A stretch of DNA of 64,000 nt from NCBI GenBank assembly GCA_030144725.1, contig JASKMD010000003.1, positions 14,590,496 to 14,654,495 of the forward strand, in the 5' to 3' direction. The notes below the pieces were generated by a model. That model saw nothing but the letters and a program-made list of their open reading frames with translations, did no database searches and was not told the origin of the DNA. This DNA comes from Haematococcus lacustris. Lineage: Eukaryota; Chlorophyta; Chlorophyceae; Chlamydomonadales; Haematococcaceae. Shown in pieces: positions 11,930 through 23,700 of this stretch; position 1 is the first letter of the stretch; each line of letters starts with the position of its first letter. Position numbers and translations under genes: made by a program.

Positions 11930-12090
11930 AGTCAAACAAACCTCATTCAACATGGAACAACATGTTTGACTGTGGGTAATCTCGCTCCACTACAATTGAA
12001 CTGAAGCATCCTCGGTCGCACCCTTGATGACTGCCAACCCCACACCGATGGCACGTTCCCACTGGACCACTGGGCACCTCATCAAAACCA
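11930..12090 (+). repeat. Dispersed repeat R1, copy 2
   Basis: Same hairpin-bearing start as the copy at 10453, but longer: the match to the 27289 copy continues through CCTCGGTCGCACCCTTGATG to CCACTGGGCACC. It ends about 70 bp upstream of the broken RuvC-element gene, so R1 could be the 5' part of that element. Confidence 0.85.
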
Positions 12091-12159
12091 TCCGCTTACC
12101 GATGGACCACATAAGGCTGAGGGTAGGCATCCACAACAAGCAGTGGCTTGACCCAGGCC

Positions 12160-13253
12160 CAGCCCTACACTCAGCGGTGGAATGACACAATCGAGCTTGA
12201 GCTGCAGCACCTGGCAGCTGCCACCTTAGCAGGCACCTCCCTTGTGGTCATCCAGCGGCATGTGGACGTCACCCTGGCCACCTGGGATGCAGTGTGAGAG
12301 GAATACCTGCATCGCAAGTGGGCAGAGCAAAGGATGAGGCTGTACGGCGCGCAGGAGAAGGTCTTTGGGCGCTACTTCAACTTGAAGTTCAAGAAGGTGG
12401 GAGTGCCAGGAGAAGGGGGGGCGAGGGGCAGGGGCAGGGCCTTGGGCTGATGACAGCCTCCCCACATAAGAGGCTCAGGCTGTACAGTCCTCTAAGGAGG
12501 TGAGTGCGCCAATGGCAGGGGGCAAGGCCAGAGACTGCTGACTGCCCCCAAGGCCCCAGTATGTCCCTGCATGTCATGCGCATGGTGTGTCTTTTGTGCC
12601 ATGCAGATGGAGGTGGAGGCCACTGACATGTCTCAGTGGCGGTGGAGGACACGCAAGCAGCTGGTAATGTTCTTTGGCAACGCTGCCATTGGCACGCGGG
12701 GTGGGTGGGGGGCCAAGGCCGTGCTGCAGGCCTGCCACAAGGTGGTAGAGAGGCGCAGGAGCGGCAAGCCAACAGACAGGCTGCCAGGCAAGGTGGTGAC
12801 AGTATATGAGTTCTGCAAGAGCCGGGCCAGCTCAGCTGTGAACAGCTCTCAGCCCTGTGAGAGGCGGCTGAAGCACAGCCAGCCCACCAGGCAGGCTGGA
12901 AGCCCCAGCCAGGTCAGTTGCTTGCTGCAATCAGCCTGGAGCCAGCGGTTTGAGGCGCATGTGTGCGGGGCCTCATGCGTTGGCTTTGGCTGAGCCTGGC
13001 CATTCCTGGGGACCTTGACAGATGTGTGGACAGGGACTGCAACGCAGCCCTCACCCTCCAGCGAGCAGGGGAAGCCCCTAAGCGCCCAATGCAGGTGGCC
13101 AGGGCGAGTCAGGGCATCGACCCTAGGCAAGGAGCGCCCTGGCCTGGGCTGAAAAGAATGCGAGACCGAGCAGTGCCGGCGAGCACCCAAGGCCGAGGCC
13201 CAGCAGCCTGTGGCACAGTAGTGTTTTCCATGTCCAAGCTTTTGCTTACATGA
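12160..13253 (+). pseudogene. TnpB/Fanzor-like RuvC nuclease gene, broken (family A, copy 1)
   Basis: Three plus-strand coding blocks. Block 1 (about 12160-12396) reads QRWNDTIELELQHLAAAT, then KVFGRYFNLKFKK before a GT donor, and is interrupted by an in-frame TGA inside ATWDAV*EEYLH. Block 2 (about 12607-12911) reads VMFFGNAAIGTRGGWGAK and ends in VVTVYEF, the RuvC-II position with its Glu. Block 3 (about 13010-13253) carries VDRDCNAALTLQRAG, the RuvC-III motif with its catalytic Asp. The zinc-ribbon region between II and III is degraded and RuvC-I is not seen upstream. Order and motifs fit the split RuvC fold of TnpB and its eukaryotic relatives called Fanzor, some of which are RNA-guided DNA nucleases. 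The stop codon and missing 5' part make this a pseudogene. R1 lies just upstream. Confidence 0.7.
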
Positions 13254-14135
13254 GAGCATGTCAACATCTATCACCCCACTTACGAAATGAGGAACAATTA
13301 GGAACCGGCTCGAACATTATTTTGGTAGTCAGAATAGCACAGCCCGTAGCTGGAGTTGTGCTGTGTCTCGCATGTCGAGAAACGAACCATGTAGGTTAAG
13401 AGCGAACCAGGTGTCATCCAGCTCAGGGCCATCAGGGTTGCCCCCTCCCCTAACCGACATCCACGTAGCCAGCCAGCCAGCAGCCAGCCAACAGCACAAC
13501 CAACAGCTTGAACGAAAGACACCTCATGTGTATGCCACGTGTCACTGGGCCAGTGCTTGGTGCCATTAGGTTGGGTCAGATTCAAATTGAAGAAGGAAAC
13601 GCGGTGCGCTCATCAGACCTTGTCCAACCTAACAGGATCATCATGGTTGCCCCTTCTCTCTCTACTGCGCCTGCCTCCTGCACGCACGGGGTCTCAGATG
13701 TCTGTCTGTTAGGTTGTTGGGTGAAAGGCCGGATCCGTCGTGACATTGGCATTTGTCAGTTGGCATCGGTTGGATCACGAGCCAGACAGCATCTTCCCGG
13801 CACTGGCTGGGCTCACCCTACAGCACACTGACCCTGAAACTAGTCTCCGCACGACATTCAAACGAGCGCGCGCAAACAACTGTCACTCGCGGGCACTCGC
13901 GGGCTGCATCTTACTCAGTCTAGCGACTTACGGCGCTACTGGTCCTCGGCGCGTTGAGCATGCATCATGCCCGCACAGCGCGGCAAATCCTAGGTCGGCA
14001 GCGCCAGCCCGGCAACCCTCCGCTCCGGGGCAGGGACGAGCCAGCAGCAGCAGCCACTTGACTCCTGCTGCGTGGCTACCTTCCAGGCACTCACCCAACT
14101 TCAACTTGAGACAGCAGCACTGCAGTCAGGGGGAC
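13254..14135. other. Intergenic region before the glycosyltransferase gene
   Basis: No coding chain recognised. GC rises towards 14135, consistent with a 5' UTR or promoter of the downstream gene, but no defined element is visible. Confidence 0.45.
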
Positions 14136-14692
14136 ATGGCGGCACTGCCCCGCATCCACAGCCGAGGGCGGCTGAGTCGAGGGGGGCTGAGGGCCAGCCT
14201 GGTAAACACGCGGCTGGCCCTGGTCGCCACGCTGGTGCTGGCTGCATGGGGCGCCATCACCCTCTTTTCCCAGGTGTGACATGCTTGCACCATGGCCTCC
14301 CCACAATTGGTCACACCTGGTCATACCAGGTCTCACCTGGTCATACCTGAAGTTGAGGTGGGGAGGGACTCGCACTGGGCCACCTGGTGTGCGGTGGTGT
14401 AGAGGGAGAGGGGGAGGAGCTGCCTAGGGGTTGAGACCCAGCCGTGCCACAGCCACCCAGCAGCTGCTGGACCCTAGCTGCCTAGCCCCCAATCTACACT
14501 CACTGACTCAGCACACCATGGCCTGCAGTGTGGGGCCAGCGCAGCCAACCAAGGTCACACCTGCTCATCCTTGTTCACACACGCGACAATGAGGAGTCAC
14601 ACATCTGGCGGAGGCACTTGAGGCATGCAGCTAGAGCATAGGGAGGGGGTGGGGGCTGTTGCCTGAGGCAGGTGGGCTGATGCCCGCCTGGG

Positions 14693-14723
<31 letters not shown>

Positions 14724-15052
14724 AGCGAGCAAGTGTGGTGGAGCTGACCCCATCCACCCAATGGTGAGGTGCCCGGCTGCAGCTCAGCCCCCCCTGCTGC
14801 ACCTGACTGTTGCACCAAGGGGCGGACTGGACAGCCTGTCTTTGCCCAACCCTTGCCCCATCTGCTCTCACTCAACCCACCCCCTCCCTCACTCCCTCCC
14901 TCCTACCCACCCCCCACCCCGACCCCGGCCCCACCCTTTGTTGCAGGAGCAGCAGCACTCTGCCTGGTGTGAAGATCACAGCCAACGACTTGCCTGGCGC
15001 TGACATCAGCACCAACCCTACCGCCCAAACATCACTGAGCTATAACTGGGAT

Positions 15053-15135
<83 letters not shown>

Positions 15136-15351
15136 CAGCGGGGGTGGCGGCAAAGGTAGTAGGTGGGGGTCCCCTTTTGATGAGGGTGGGGTGGGGGACA
15201 GCCAGGCAGGGGGCAGCATGGAGGGCTGGGCCCAGGCCCTGGGCTCCCCTGGGGGGCTTAACCCTGCTGCTGCTGCTGCTGCTGCCAGTGGTGCATGGGA
15301 GGCAGCGGCTAGCACGGACAGAGCAACTGCTGCCGCAACTGCTGGCCGTGT

Positions 15352-15392
<41 letters not shown>

Positions 15393-18300
15393 CCACCACA
15401 GGCAGCAGCAGCAGCAGCAGGGGCAGCAGTGCAGGCAGCAGGGAGCGCAGCAGTGCTTCCGAGTCAGCACCTGGACCGCAAGCGCCGCCCAAGGTCAGGT
15501 TGCCTGGCTGCCTCCACCCCTGCCCCTTGCCCCCTCCCATCTGCTTCCTAATGTGCTGCCGCCCTCCCCCTCCCCTCCCCCTCACGCCCCAGCCCTGCCC
15601 CTCCATAGCCCACCATAGGCTACCTGCTGCCCTTGCCCCTGCCCTTGCCCAGGTGGCCCTCCTCTTCCTCAGTCCACATGGCATTGCCAATGACGCCCTC
15701 TGGCGCGCGTTCATGGAGGCAGCTGCTCGGCAGCTTCCCGCCCACACCCCCTTGCCAGTGACCGCCCAGCCTCCTGCTGCCCTCGCAGCTCAACTCGGTT
15801 CGTGGCCCAGCTTCAACTTGACACACACATTGGGGGGGAGGCCCATGCACCCCAGGTCGGCAGCCCTCCCCCCCCATGCATACCCCATGTGGCAGCTGCA
15901 GCATGGGCAGGCCCAGCATGGGCAGGGGGTGGCGGGGGCAGCTGCTGAGGCATCAGGTCGTCCCTTGAAGGGCGAACTGAGTCCTGGGCAAGGGCAGGAG
16001 CGGGGAAGGAGGCAGGGGGAGGGGGAGCCAGGGCAGGGGCCAGGGGGAGGGCGGCTGGACCCCCCCCCTCAGGCCACCTCAGGGGGGATGCGCCCCAGCC
16101 TGGGGTTAGGCCCCCCTCCCGCCGCCTCCCCCTGCTCCTATGCCTGGGCCAGCCTGTCCTGCCTGAGCTGGCTGGTGTTGGGGCGGCAGCCCTGGACCCT
16201 GCACCACCCTCGCTTGAGGCAGGGCTGGAGGACGCAAGCAGCTGCATGGGAGCAGGCTGCTCTCCAGGGGGAGGTGCAGCGCCTGATGGCCTCCCTGGAC
16301 TCAGGTCAGGCTGGGCCTGGGTCAGGGGCCAGTCAGAGGGCAACCTGTCCCGCTGCCATGGTCCAGGTTGGAAAAGGCAGGGGTCTTGAATGTGGGTGTG
16401 CATGGTGTGACCCCATCATCTCATGGGTGTGACCCCAATTATCTCATAGGTGTGAATCTGTGTGGCCACAGGCAAGGAGGGATCAAGCACGGGCCCCCAC
16501 AGCAGCCCTTACCAGCAGCAGCGCCTGTTCTCAGTGTACGTGCACATGCAGCCTGGAGGGCGGCTGCCGGCTGACAGCGTGTTTGCTGGGCGGGAGATCG
16601 GGAACCCGGTGGACACCAGCCGCTCCTACGCTCAGCCCGCGCTGATGCAGGTCAGCACAGTGCTGGCACTGCATGGTGTCGGCCTGTCGCTGTTGCAGCT
16701 GCTGGTGCTGGTGCTGCCGCTGCCGCTCCTTTCCCATTGCCCTTAGGGGGGTCCAGGAGTCTCCACCCCTACCCCTACCCCTACCCCTACCCCTACCCCT
16801 ACCCCTACCCCTACCCCTACCCCTACCCCTACCCCTACCCCTACCCCTACCCCTACCCCTACCCCTACCCCTACCCCTACCCCTACCCCTACCCCTACCC
16901 CTACCCCTACCCCTACCCCTACCCCTACCCCTACCCCTACCCCTACCCCTACCCCTACCCCTACCCCTACCCCTACCCCTACCCCTACCCCTACCCCTAC
17001 CCCTACCCCTACCCCTACCCCTACCCCTACCCCTACCCCTACCCCTACCCCTACCCCTACCCCTACCCCTACCCCTACCCCTACCCCTACCCCTACCCCT
17101 ACCCCTACCCCTACCCCTACCCCTACCCCTACCCCTACCCCTACCCCTACCCCTACCCCTACCCCTACCCCTACCCCTACCCCTACCCCTACCCCTACCC
17201 CTACCCCTACCCCTACCCCTACCCCTACCCCTACCCCTGCCCCTGTCACGCAGGCATCGCGGCAGTTGCTGGCTGCGGCCCTGGCCGACCCCCTCAACAT
17301 CAAGTTTGTGCTGCTGTCCGACAGCAGCATACCCCTGATGCCCCCAGGGCTGCTGTGGGCGCAGTTGCTGTCAGAGCGGCGCAGTCGGGTAGATGCCTGC
17401 CGCGATGTGGACATGCAGCCAGAGAGGTCAGGCACCGCCCACCTGCCCGCTTTCCCGCCCACCTGCCTCCTCGCCCACCCACCTGCCTGCCCTCATGCCT
17501 ACGTGCCCGCCCCATTACCCACTTGCCTGCTGTCCATCCCGCCTGTTCAGTGACCCGCCCTGTTGCCCACTTCCTGCCCTCTTGCCCTGCCGCCAAAGCC
17601 CAGCTGCCAGCCGCTCCCTGTCTCTTGCCCTGCCGCAGCTGACCTGCTGTGCTTGCATGACACCAAGATTGCTGACGCCTGTTTATCAGCAGCCAGCGTC
17701 CATGGGCTGTGCCGCATGGAAGGATCACAGAGGGACACTGACCTGCTGGGCACTGCCCTGCTCTGTCAGGGCGTCTGCTGTGCCCTAGGTGCTGCTGCTG
17801 CTGGCTGCAGGTGGCGCCCGGGGCTACACTCCTCACACTTACGACCTGAACACTGGCGCAAGAGCAGGCAAGGGGCGGGTGGTGCGCAGCCTGGACTGGC
17901 AGTGTCGGCAGCTGTGCAGGCAGTGAGGGCAGTGAGGGTGCTAACAGGTCCAAAAAACAAAGGGCAAGTTGAGAAGTGGCAGCATTGCCAGCGGCAGCAG
18001 CTTCACCGCATGGCATTGTTGGCAGCGGCTGCTGGTTGACATCAGTGATGTCCTCCTCCTCAACTGCCAACATTATTCGGGTTGGCAGTAAAAAAGTATG
18101 TCAATAGCCAGGTCAGTCAGGCTGGCTGGCAGCGTGGTCCGTGGCGTGTGTAGGCAGGCAGGCGGGCAAGCAGCGTGTGCTCGTGTGTCCTGATGCCGCG
18201 TGACTCGCAGTCAGTGGTGGTCCGTGGATCGCGAGCACGCTGCCCTGGCGGTCCTGGACACCCACGTGGCCGAGCTGTTTGCGCAGCACTGCTTCAGCGG

Positions 18301-20180
18301 CGTGCGCATGGTGCCAGCCGACAGCCTGCTGGCCCCGCATGGTGGGGTGTGGTCCCGTCTGGCTGCCCTCAGATGGCAGGCAGCAGGCCGTAGGGCAGGT
18401 GGCCTGGTGGGTAGGTGCAAGTGCCAAATAAGTGGCAGAGGGCCAGGGCAAGAGGAGGGCAGCAGGGCAAGGATGGCTACATGGGCGTGGGGCAGGCAGG
18501 CGTGGTAGCAACACGGGCTCAGGTGGGTCGTTGCAGCTGCAGGCTGCTGACCCTGTCGCCGCAATCACTGCCACACTTGCAGCAGCGAGGGAGCCAGCAG
18601 TGGGTGGGCCTGACTGACAAACCAACACCAACCTCCAAGACCACCCAGGTCCTGCTCCCCCTCACCCTCCCCTTGCATCCGCCTGTCGCTGGCAGCAGGG
18701 AGGTCATGGCTGGCCAAGGTTCGACACTTTGCTCGCAAGGCTGCAAGCGCTGCGGCTGAGTGGGTGGGGCTGGACCCCTGGCTTCCCGAACTGGTGCCAG
18801 TCTATGACGCATGCATCGCGGATGAGCACTACCTGCCGACGCTGCTGGCCTCTTATGGACTCGAGGAACAGGTGAGGGTGGTGGAGGGGCAGGGAGCGGG
18901 CGCCCTAGGCCTGCCCTCCTGCCTGAATGCCTGCCTGCCGTAGTGCGCATTAGGTGGTGTTCCTAGCCCTGTTTCCCTTTTCTATGTTAGGACTCATAGT
19001 TGGTGTGTTCAGGTGGGCACGCGAGGAATGTGAGGCCCTGGCAGCGTGCTAGTGTCCTAAGGGAGTTAAGCAGTGGCACCCAGGCAATGAAAGTGGTTGA
19101 TAGCAGATGGGTTGATGGGGGCCTGAGCAGCTTGATAGAGGCTGCTCATAGTAAATGTCTGTCCATGAACAGGTTGCTGGCTGTCATGCTGTTTCTGACA
19201 CATGACCAGGTCAAGAAGGTGGGAGGGGGCAGGACATCCGGCTGCACCAGGTTGTTACGGAGGCAGGCAAGAAGACGGTGGGCTTGCTGCCCTGTACGGC
19301 TGCGGTACTCGCATTTCCCTATACCCATCTCCACGCTCATCCCCGCGCGCCACCTAAAGCATTCCCCGTGCCGCACGTGCTCTGCAGACCGATTGCTTGG
19401 GCTTGGCCACGTTTGCGGACTGGCCTCGTGCGACCGGCTCGCACCCGTACACCTTCCTCCCCGCGGACCTCACGCGCCGGTTGGCTGCGGACTTGCGCAG
19501 CCAGCACACCACGGCAGGTCGGAGGGAGGGGCTGCCGGCTTGCGCGTGGGAGGTGCGTCATTGCCAAAGAGGGTGATGGACCAGACTTGAGGCGGCGAGC
19601 AGTCTGGGGTGCTTGCCTGAGTCACTTGAGTTGCCTAATTCAAGGCATCAGTCAAACGCCTGTTTCAATTGTGTGTTGCTTGTTGGTAGGCCTGCCGTGT
19701 TAGGGACGCGGTGTCGGAGGTGTGCTTACTTTGGTGCGTGCAGGAAGCCGCAGCATCTCTGCGTCACATCTTGGGTCCGCCTGGCAAGCACGTGAGGTCG
19801 CGGAGCTTACAGTCCTCGACAATCGGTAGTGGGGTCGCAACACGCCCCGCTGTGAAACATAGGAATTTGAGCCACGTGCTGAACGTTTCCTTGCCGGTGC
19901 AAGTGTCCAGCTGGCTGCTCAGCATCGGCTACCAGCCCGTATCAGCGCGTTGCGCGCTGTTCGCTCGGAAGTTTCCATCGGAAGGCCCGCCACCATTCCT
20001 GCCTGGGCAGCCGCGCGCGGACGGGGTCTCTAGCCGGTTAGAAGGAGCTCGGCGTGACGACTTGCAACCCACGGACGCCACGGACCGGGCGGGACCTGGC
20101 CGGCTGCTGGATGTCGAACATCAGGTGGAGGCAGCAACACTGCGGTGGGCGCTCTCGTGTAGCGTTGGTTTGGGGCTAGC
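14136..20180 (+). CDS. Core-2/I-branching (GT14-like) glycosyltransferase, type II membrane protein
   Basis: Start chosen at ATG 14136. Exon 1 (14136-14273) encodes a short basic N-terminus and one hydrophobic signal anchor ([18 protein letters not shown]), typical of Golgi enzymes. Later exons: 14947-15493 (poly-Ser stalk from CAG repeats), 15653 onward ([10 protein letters not shown]), about 16499-16650 ([12 protein letters not shown]), 17254-17426 ([17 protein letters not shown]), 17811-17867 (HWRKS), 18211-18341 ([10 protein letters not shown]), 18699-18871 ([14 protein letters not shown]), 19388-19552 ([19 protein letters not shown]), 19744-19791 and a last block near 19900-20180 ([12 protein letters not shown]). 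The order V-x-LLFLS, VYVH, FVLLSDS-x-P, QW, DEHY, FARKF matches the plant DUF266/core-2 family. Phases join from 16650 to 19791; the links after exon 1, around 16000 and at the 3' end are unresolved. The intron at 17868 begins with GC (GCAAGG). Acceptor sugar unknown. Confidence 0.8.
14694..14731. repeat. (CTG)n trinucleotide repeat
   Basis: About twelve CTG units in the first intron of the glycosyltransferase gene. Confidence 0.9.
15052..15136. repeat. (CAG)n repeat coding for poly-Ser
   Basis: CAG/AGC array read in the glycosyltransferase frame as a serine run with a few Arg. A second such run is at about 15353-15420. Such tracts are common in stalk regions of algal proteins. Confidence 0.9.
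16765..17238. repeat. Perfect (ACCCCT)79 telomere-like array in an intron
   Basis: 474 bp, 79 uninterrupted copies of ACCCCT (equivalently TAGGGG on the minus strand), inside the intron between the exons ending at 16650 and starting at 17254. The array ends 15 bp before the splice acceptor, so the polypyrimidine tract of that intron is the array itself. The minus strand is a strong G-quadruplex former and the transcript would be C-rich. Confidence 0.97.
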
Positions 20181-20754
20181 GTCTTGGTGCGAATAGTGCG
20201 TAGAACGCAGGCAGCTGGCAGGCATAGGGATTCACGCTCGTGACAGCAAATCGTAGTCCATACACAGCGCGCATATACTTGACTCGTCACAGCCCAAGCG
20301 ACGAGGACGCTTTTGATGAGTCCCGCTACCGCAGCATTAGACAAGGAAGCTTATGTTTAGGCAAATGTTCCTCATGTATTACATTAGATTGAAGTGCGTT
20401 ACAGAAAGTCCCGAACCCCTAGAGGGGGAGGGCGGCCAAGCAGCCTAACGGCTGACGGCTTAAGCGGTGTAAGCCACCTATCTACATTAGTCGATGTGCC
20501 GACCGCCCTTTGCTTCCGTGCCTGCACAGTCCAGGCAGCTGTCGTTAAGGGTGCTGATCGCGACAACCTGCCGGCATACTAGCCCTCCGGTGCAAAGTCT
20601 CAGCACCGGGAAAGTAGGGTGTCATATGCCGCGGTGTGGTAGAGAGCTGTTTGCGTTCTTGTCGTACGGCCAAGAAGCCTAACGGCTCACGGCTTGAGCT
20701 GTTTCAGCCATCTTCACCTTGCTTGCTGTACAGAAGAACCCGATGCACTAAGAC
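20181..20754. other. Convergent intergenic region with a small imperfect repeat
   Basis: Lies between the 3' ends of the glycosyltransferase (plus) and PRORP (minus) genes. GCCAAGCAGCCTAACGGCTG at about 20433 recurs as GCCAAGAAGCCTAACGGCTC at about 20670. No gene seen. Confidence 0.5.
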
Positions 20755-23700
20755 TCATGAGCCTGAGCCCGGGGGATTGGTTGCGGCTGATGGCTGCGGT
20801 GCCGGAAGGCCGACGGGTCTCGCGCACAGCCACCTGTCGCCGCCGCCCGCACACGGGAACATCCAGGTTCCATTGCGCAGCTGCTGGACGCAGGATGTGT
20901 ATGCTGGCGGGTAGATGAGCTGCGGCGGTATGTGTTGGAAGGGCGTGAACGTGTAGTGCACGATGTGGTGCGCCTTCCATTTCAAAAAGTGCTTGGGGCG
21001 CAGCAAGCTGAAGATGTGGTCGCGCAGCTCGTCATTGGACACGAGGAGCCCCTGGTGTCGCGCTCGCACTGCCGCGTACATCCAGTACCTGCACAGCCGG
21101 GCGCAGCGCGAATACTCAACACAGCGCTGGCTGTCAAGGGAGCGCAGCGAGCTGCTGCGGAACAGCACCCGACACTTCCTCTATCCGCACTATGCCCAAA
21201 CTCCCCTGTAAACCAGCCTCGACTCGTCCACCCTGCCCTAACTCCGTCTGCATACTGTCCGACACCTTGCTGGTGTTTAGTTGTTGCACTGCAGCCTGCG
21301 AGACTGTCCTGACTCGTGTTGGTACTCACCAGTCATCGTTTGAGCCGTGGGGAGTATAGTAGAACGCCTTTTGCTGCTGCAAGCGATCCAGGAAGGCCTC
21401 CACCGCAGGGGCGCGGGCATCAGGTCCATTCATATGCTTGCGGTGCAGCATCTGCAGGCCCAGGTGCACAAGGAAGACGGGTGATTGCCAGCGCTAGAGG
21501 TGTGGAGTGGTTGCCGGGAGCCACTAGCAACATAGTGGCAAAGCAGTGGCAAAGTAGATCTGCCCCACCCAGCGCAAACCCCACCCAGAGATAAAAGATT
21601 CTTGTCGGACATTGGTTATTCCAGGCCTTTTCCAGGCAGAACTAGATCGTGGGGCTTGGCAGAGGCACGTGGGGAGCAGGCACAGGGTGCAGTGGGCATG
21701 GGTGCAAGCGCTGGAGCACAAGTGACGCCGTGTCGTCCACGCAGACATGCAGGGCCGCTGGGTGAGAGCAGTAGCAACCATTACATCTCACGTCGTGAGA
21801 CTGAGACATGCGAAGGCCCGAGCTGGGCTGGTTTGGTGTGCGCCTGACTGCAAGATTGCACACAATGGTGAAGCAGGGCAGCAGAAGGCAGGGCAGCAGG
21901 GCGGCAACAGGGTTGGGCACAAGTGGTGCAGCAATGCCAAAAGGCGAATGCCATTTGAGATGCTGATGCTGATGATCATGATGATGATTGTGATGGCGGC
22001 GATGACGATGACGATGATGATGATGTTGCAATGGTGGAAAGCAGCGGCATGGCTGGCTCACCAGCAGCATGCGCTTGCCGGGGTGCCGCTGAGCCACCAC
22101 GTCCCACAGCCGCATGACCTGGCCCCAGCGAAACACCGGCTGGTTGCCCCCGCCAAAGAACGCAATGTTGGCGCCGTCCAGCAGAATCTCATAGGGACCG
22201 TTGCGGTGGTACCACTCCTGCACGCCCGACAGCTCAAGGTGCTCATCAGGCAGGCAGGTGGGCAGGTGGGCGGGCAGGTGATCAGGCGGAGAGCGGCGAG
22301 GAGGGCAGGCAGGCAGCAAGGGAATGCAGGAAGGCTGGTGCGGCGCAGGTGCGTGTAGGTCGCACCATGTAGTGGTTGAAGTTGCCCGCATTTGCCTCGT
22401 TGCGTTGCGCCAGGCTGGCCACACCTCGAGCGAAGGACTCCCTGCAGCACTGGGCAGAGCCACTGAGTGCGGCATCCATGGGTTGAGCCTGCGACCTTGT
22501 GGTGCCTGACGCTGGGATTGAGAGGGAAGAGATGTCTGCAGACTGCCAAGGCAAGGAAGGGTGCAGGCGCTGGCCGGGCAGGGCAAGCATGACGTCTTTA
22601 TGGCATGCCTCCCTTTGAGGCAACAGCCCAACAGCCTGCCATGGAGGCAAGAGCCCAACAACCCAACAGCCCACGTGGCCATGCATGGAGCTACTAGGCT
22701 TGGCACCTGCATCGTGTGACCTCACACCGATCATCACACCTCACCAGGGATATGTGAGCTCAAGCACTCGTCAGGAAGCAGCTGCTGTGTACGGCTGTCC
22801 ATGTAAATGTCTAATTGCAACCACCCGCAGACACATGGCAATATCAGCCAGGGCAGCAGGCTGTGCCATTTGAGTGATTTTTAGTGCACCTGCCTGATAG
22901 CAGCCAGTGCCTGTAAACTCACCACTCGCTGTTTTCTAGGTCTACGACCCGCAGCCGCTCCCCTGCCTCTGGGCAATACCCCGCAGCGTCCACCTGGCAA
23001 GGTAAGTGAGCAGGGGGAGGGCCGGCAGGTTGGCGGGCAGTGATGGGGCAAGCAGGCGGGTGGAAAAGGGTAAGCAGCAGGAGAGAAGACCGGTGGGTGG
23101 GCAGGGTGAGGACAGGCAGGTGGGCGGGCAGTGAGAAGGCAGGCAGGTGGTCAGACCTACAGGTAATCGTCAAGGAGCCGACGGTCAGGGTCAGGCAGCA
23201 GGCGGTCAGTCTGTTGTTTCACTAACGAGTCAAGCGGTTGGGTTTGATGAGGTCAGTCGACCGGGCAGCCCAGCAGGTAGAGGTTGGCGTACAGGCCAGC
23301 AAGGTGCGACGCAGTGTGCAGGGTTTGCCTGCTGCCCTAGTCTCCAGGTAGCCTCACTGCCAGCACGAGGGCCACACACACCTGCACATCGTCCACTTGC
23401 CATGCTACCGCTGCCCCTTGCCCTGCCTGCTGCTCTGCTGCTGGGGCTCTGTCAGCAGCAACCCCGGCAGCTACTGGATGCGAGGCGGCGGTGCCCTGCT
23501 GCCCGCCACTAGCCCCCCAGCTGCCTGCCGCCCTGCCTTGCACACTGGCTGGGGCGCTAGCATGGAGCGTCTGAGCTGCTGTCTCCATGCGTGGGGGCAA
23601 AGGCTGAGTGGTATGGTGGCCAGGGGAGGATGGGGGACCCAGCTGGAGGCGTGAGGGGGAAGCTGCAGCCTGGGGAACAGCGGCAGCGGGGGGCGGGGAC

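Noticed and set aside
12963..13253. Independent small gene at the end of the family A copy
   Set aside because: Its sequence is simply the RuvC-III exon of the broken nuclease gene, including the PGLKRMRD tail.
16765..17238. True telomere or chromosome end
   Set aside because: Array is flanked on both sides by exons of one gene, so it is interstitial.
16737..17642. Long plus- and minus-strand frames across the ACCCCT array (Pro-Tyr, Leu-Pro and Gly-Val dipeptide repeats)
   Set aside because: They are direct translations of a hexamer repeat, open in every frame, and lie in an intron of a well-supported gene.
20433..20700. Transposon inverted or direct ends from the GCCTAACGGCT repeats
   Set aside because: Only about 20 bp, imperfect, in direct orientation and without target duplications.
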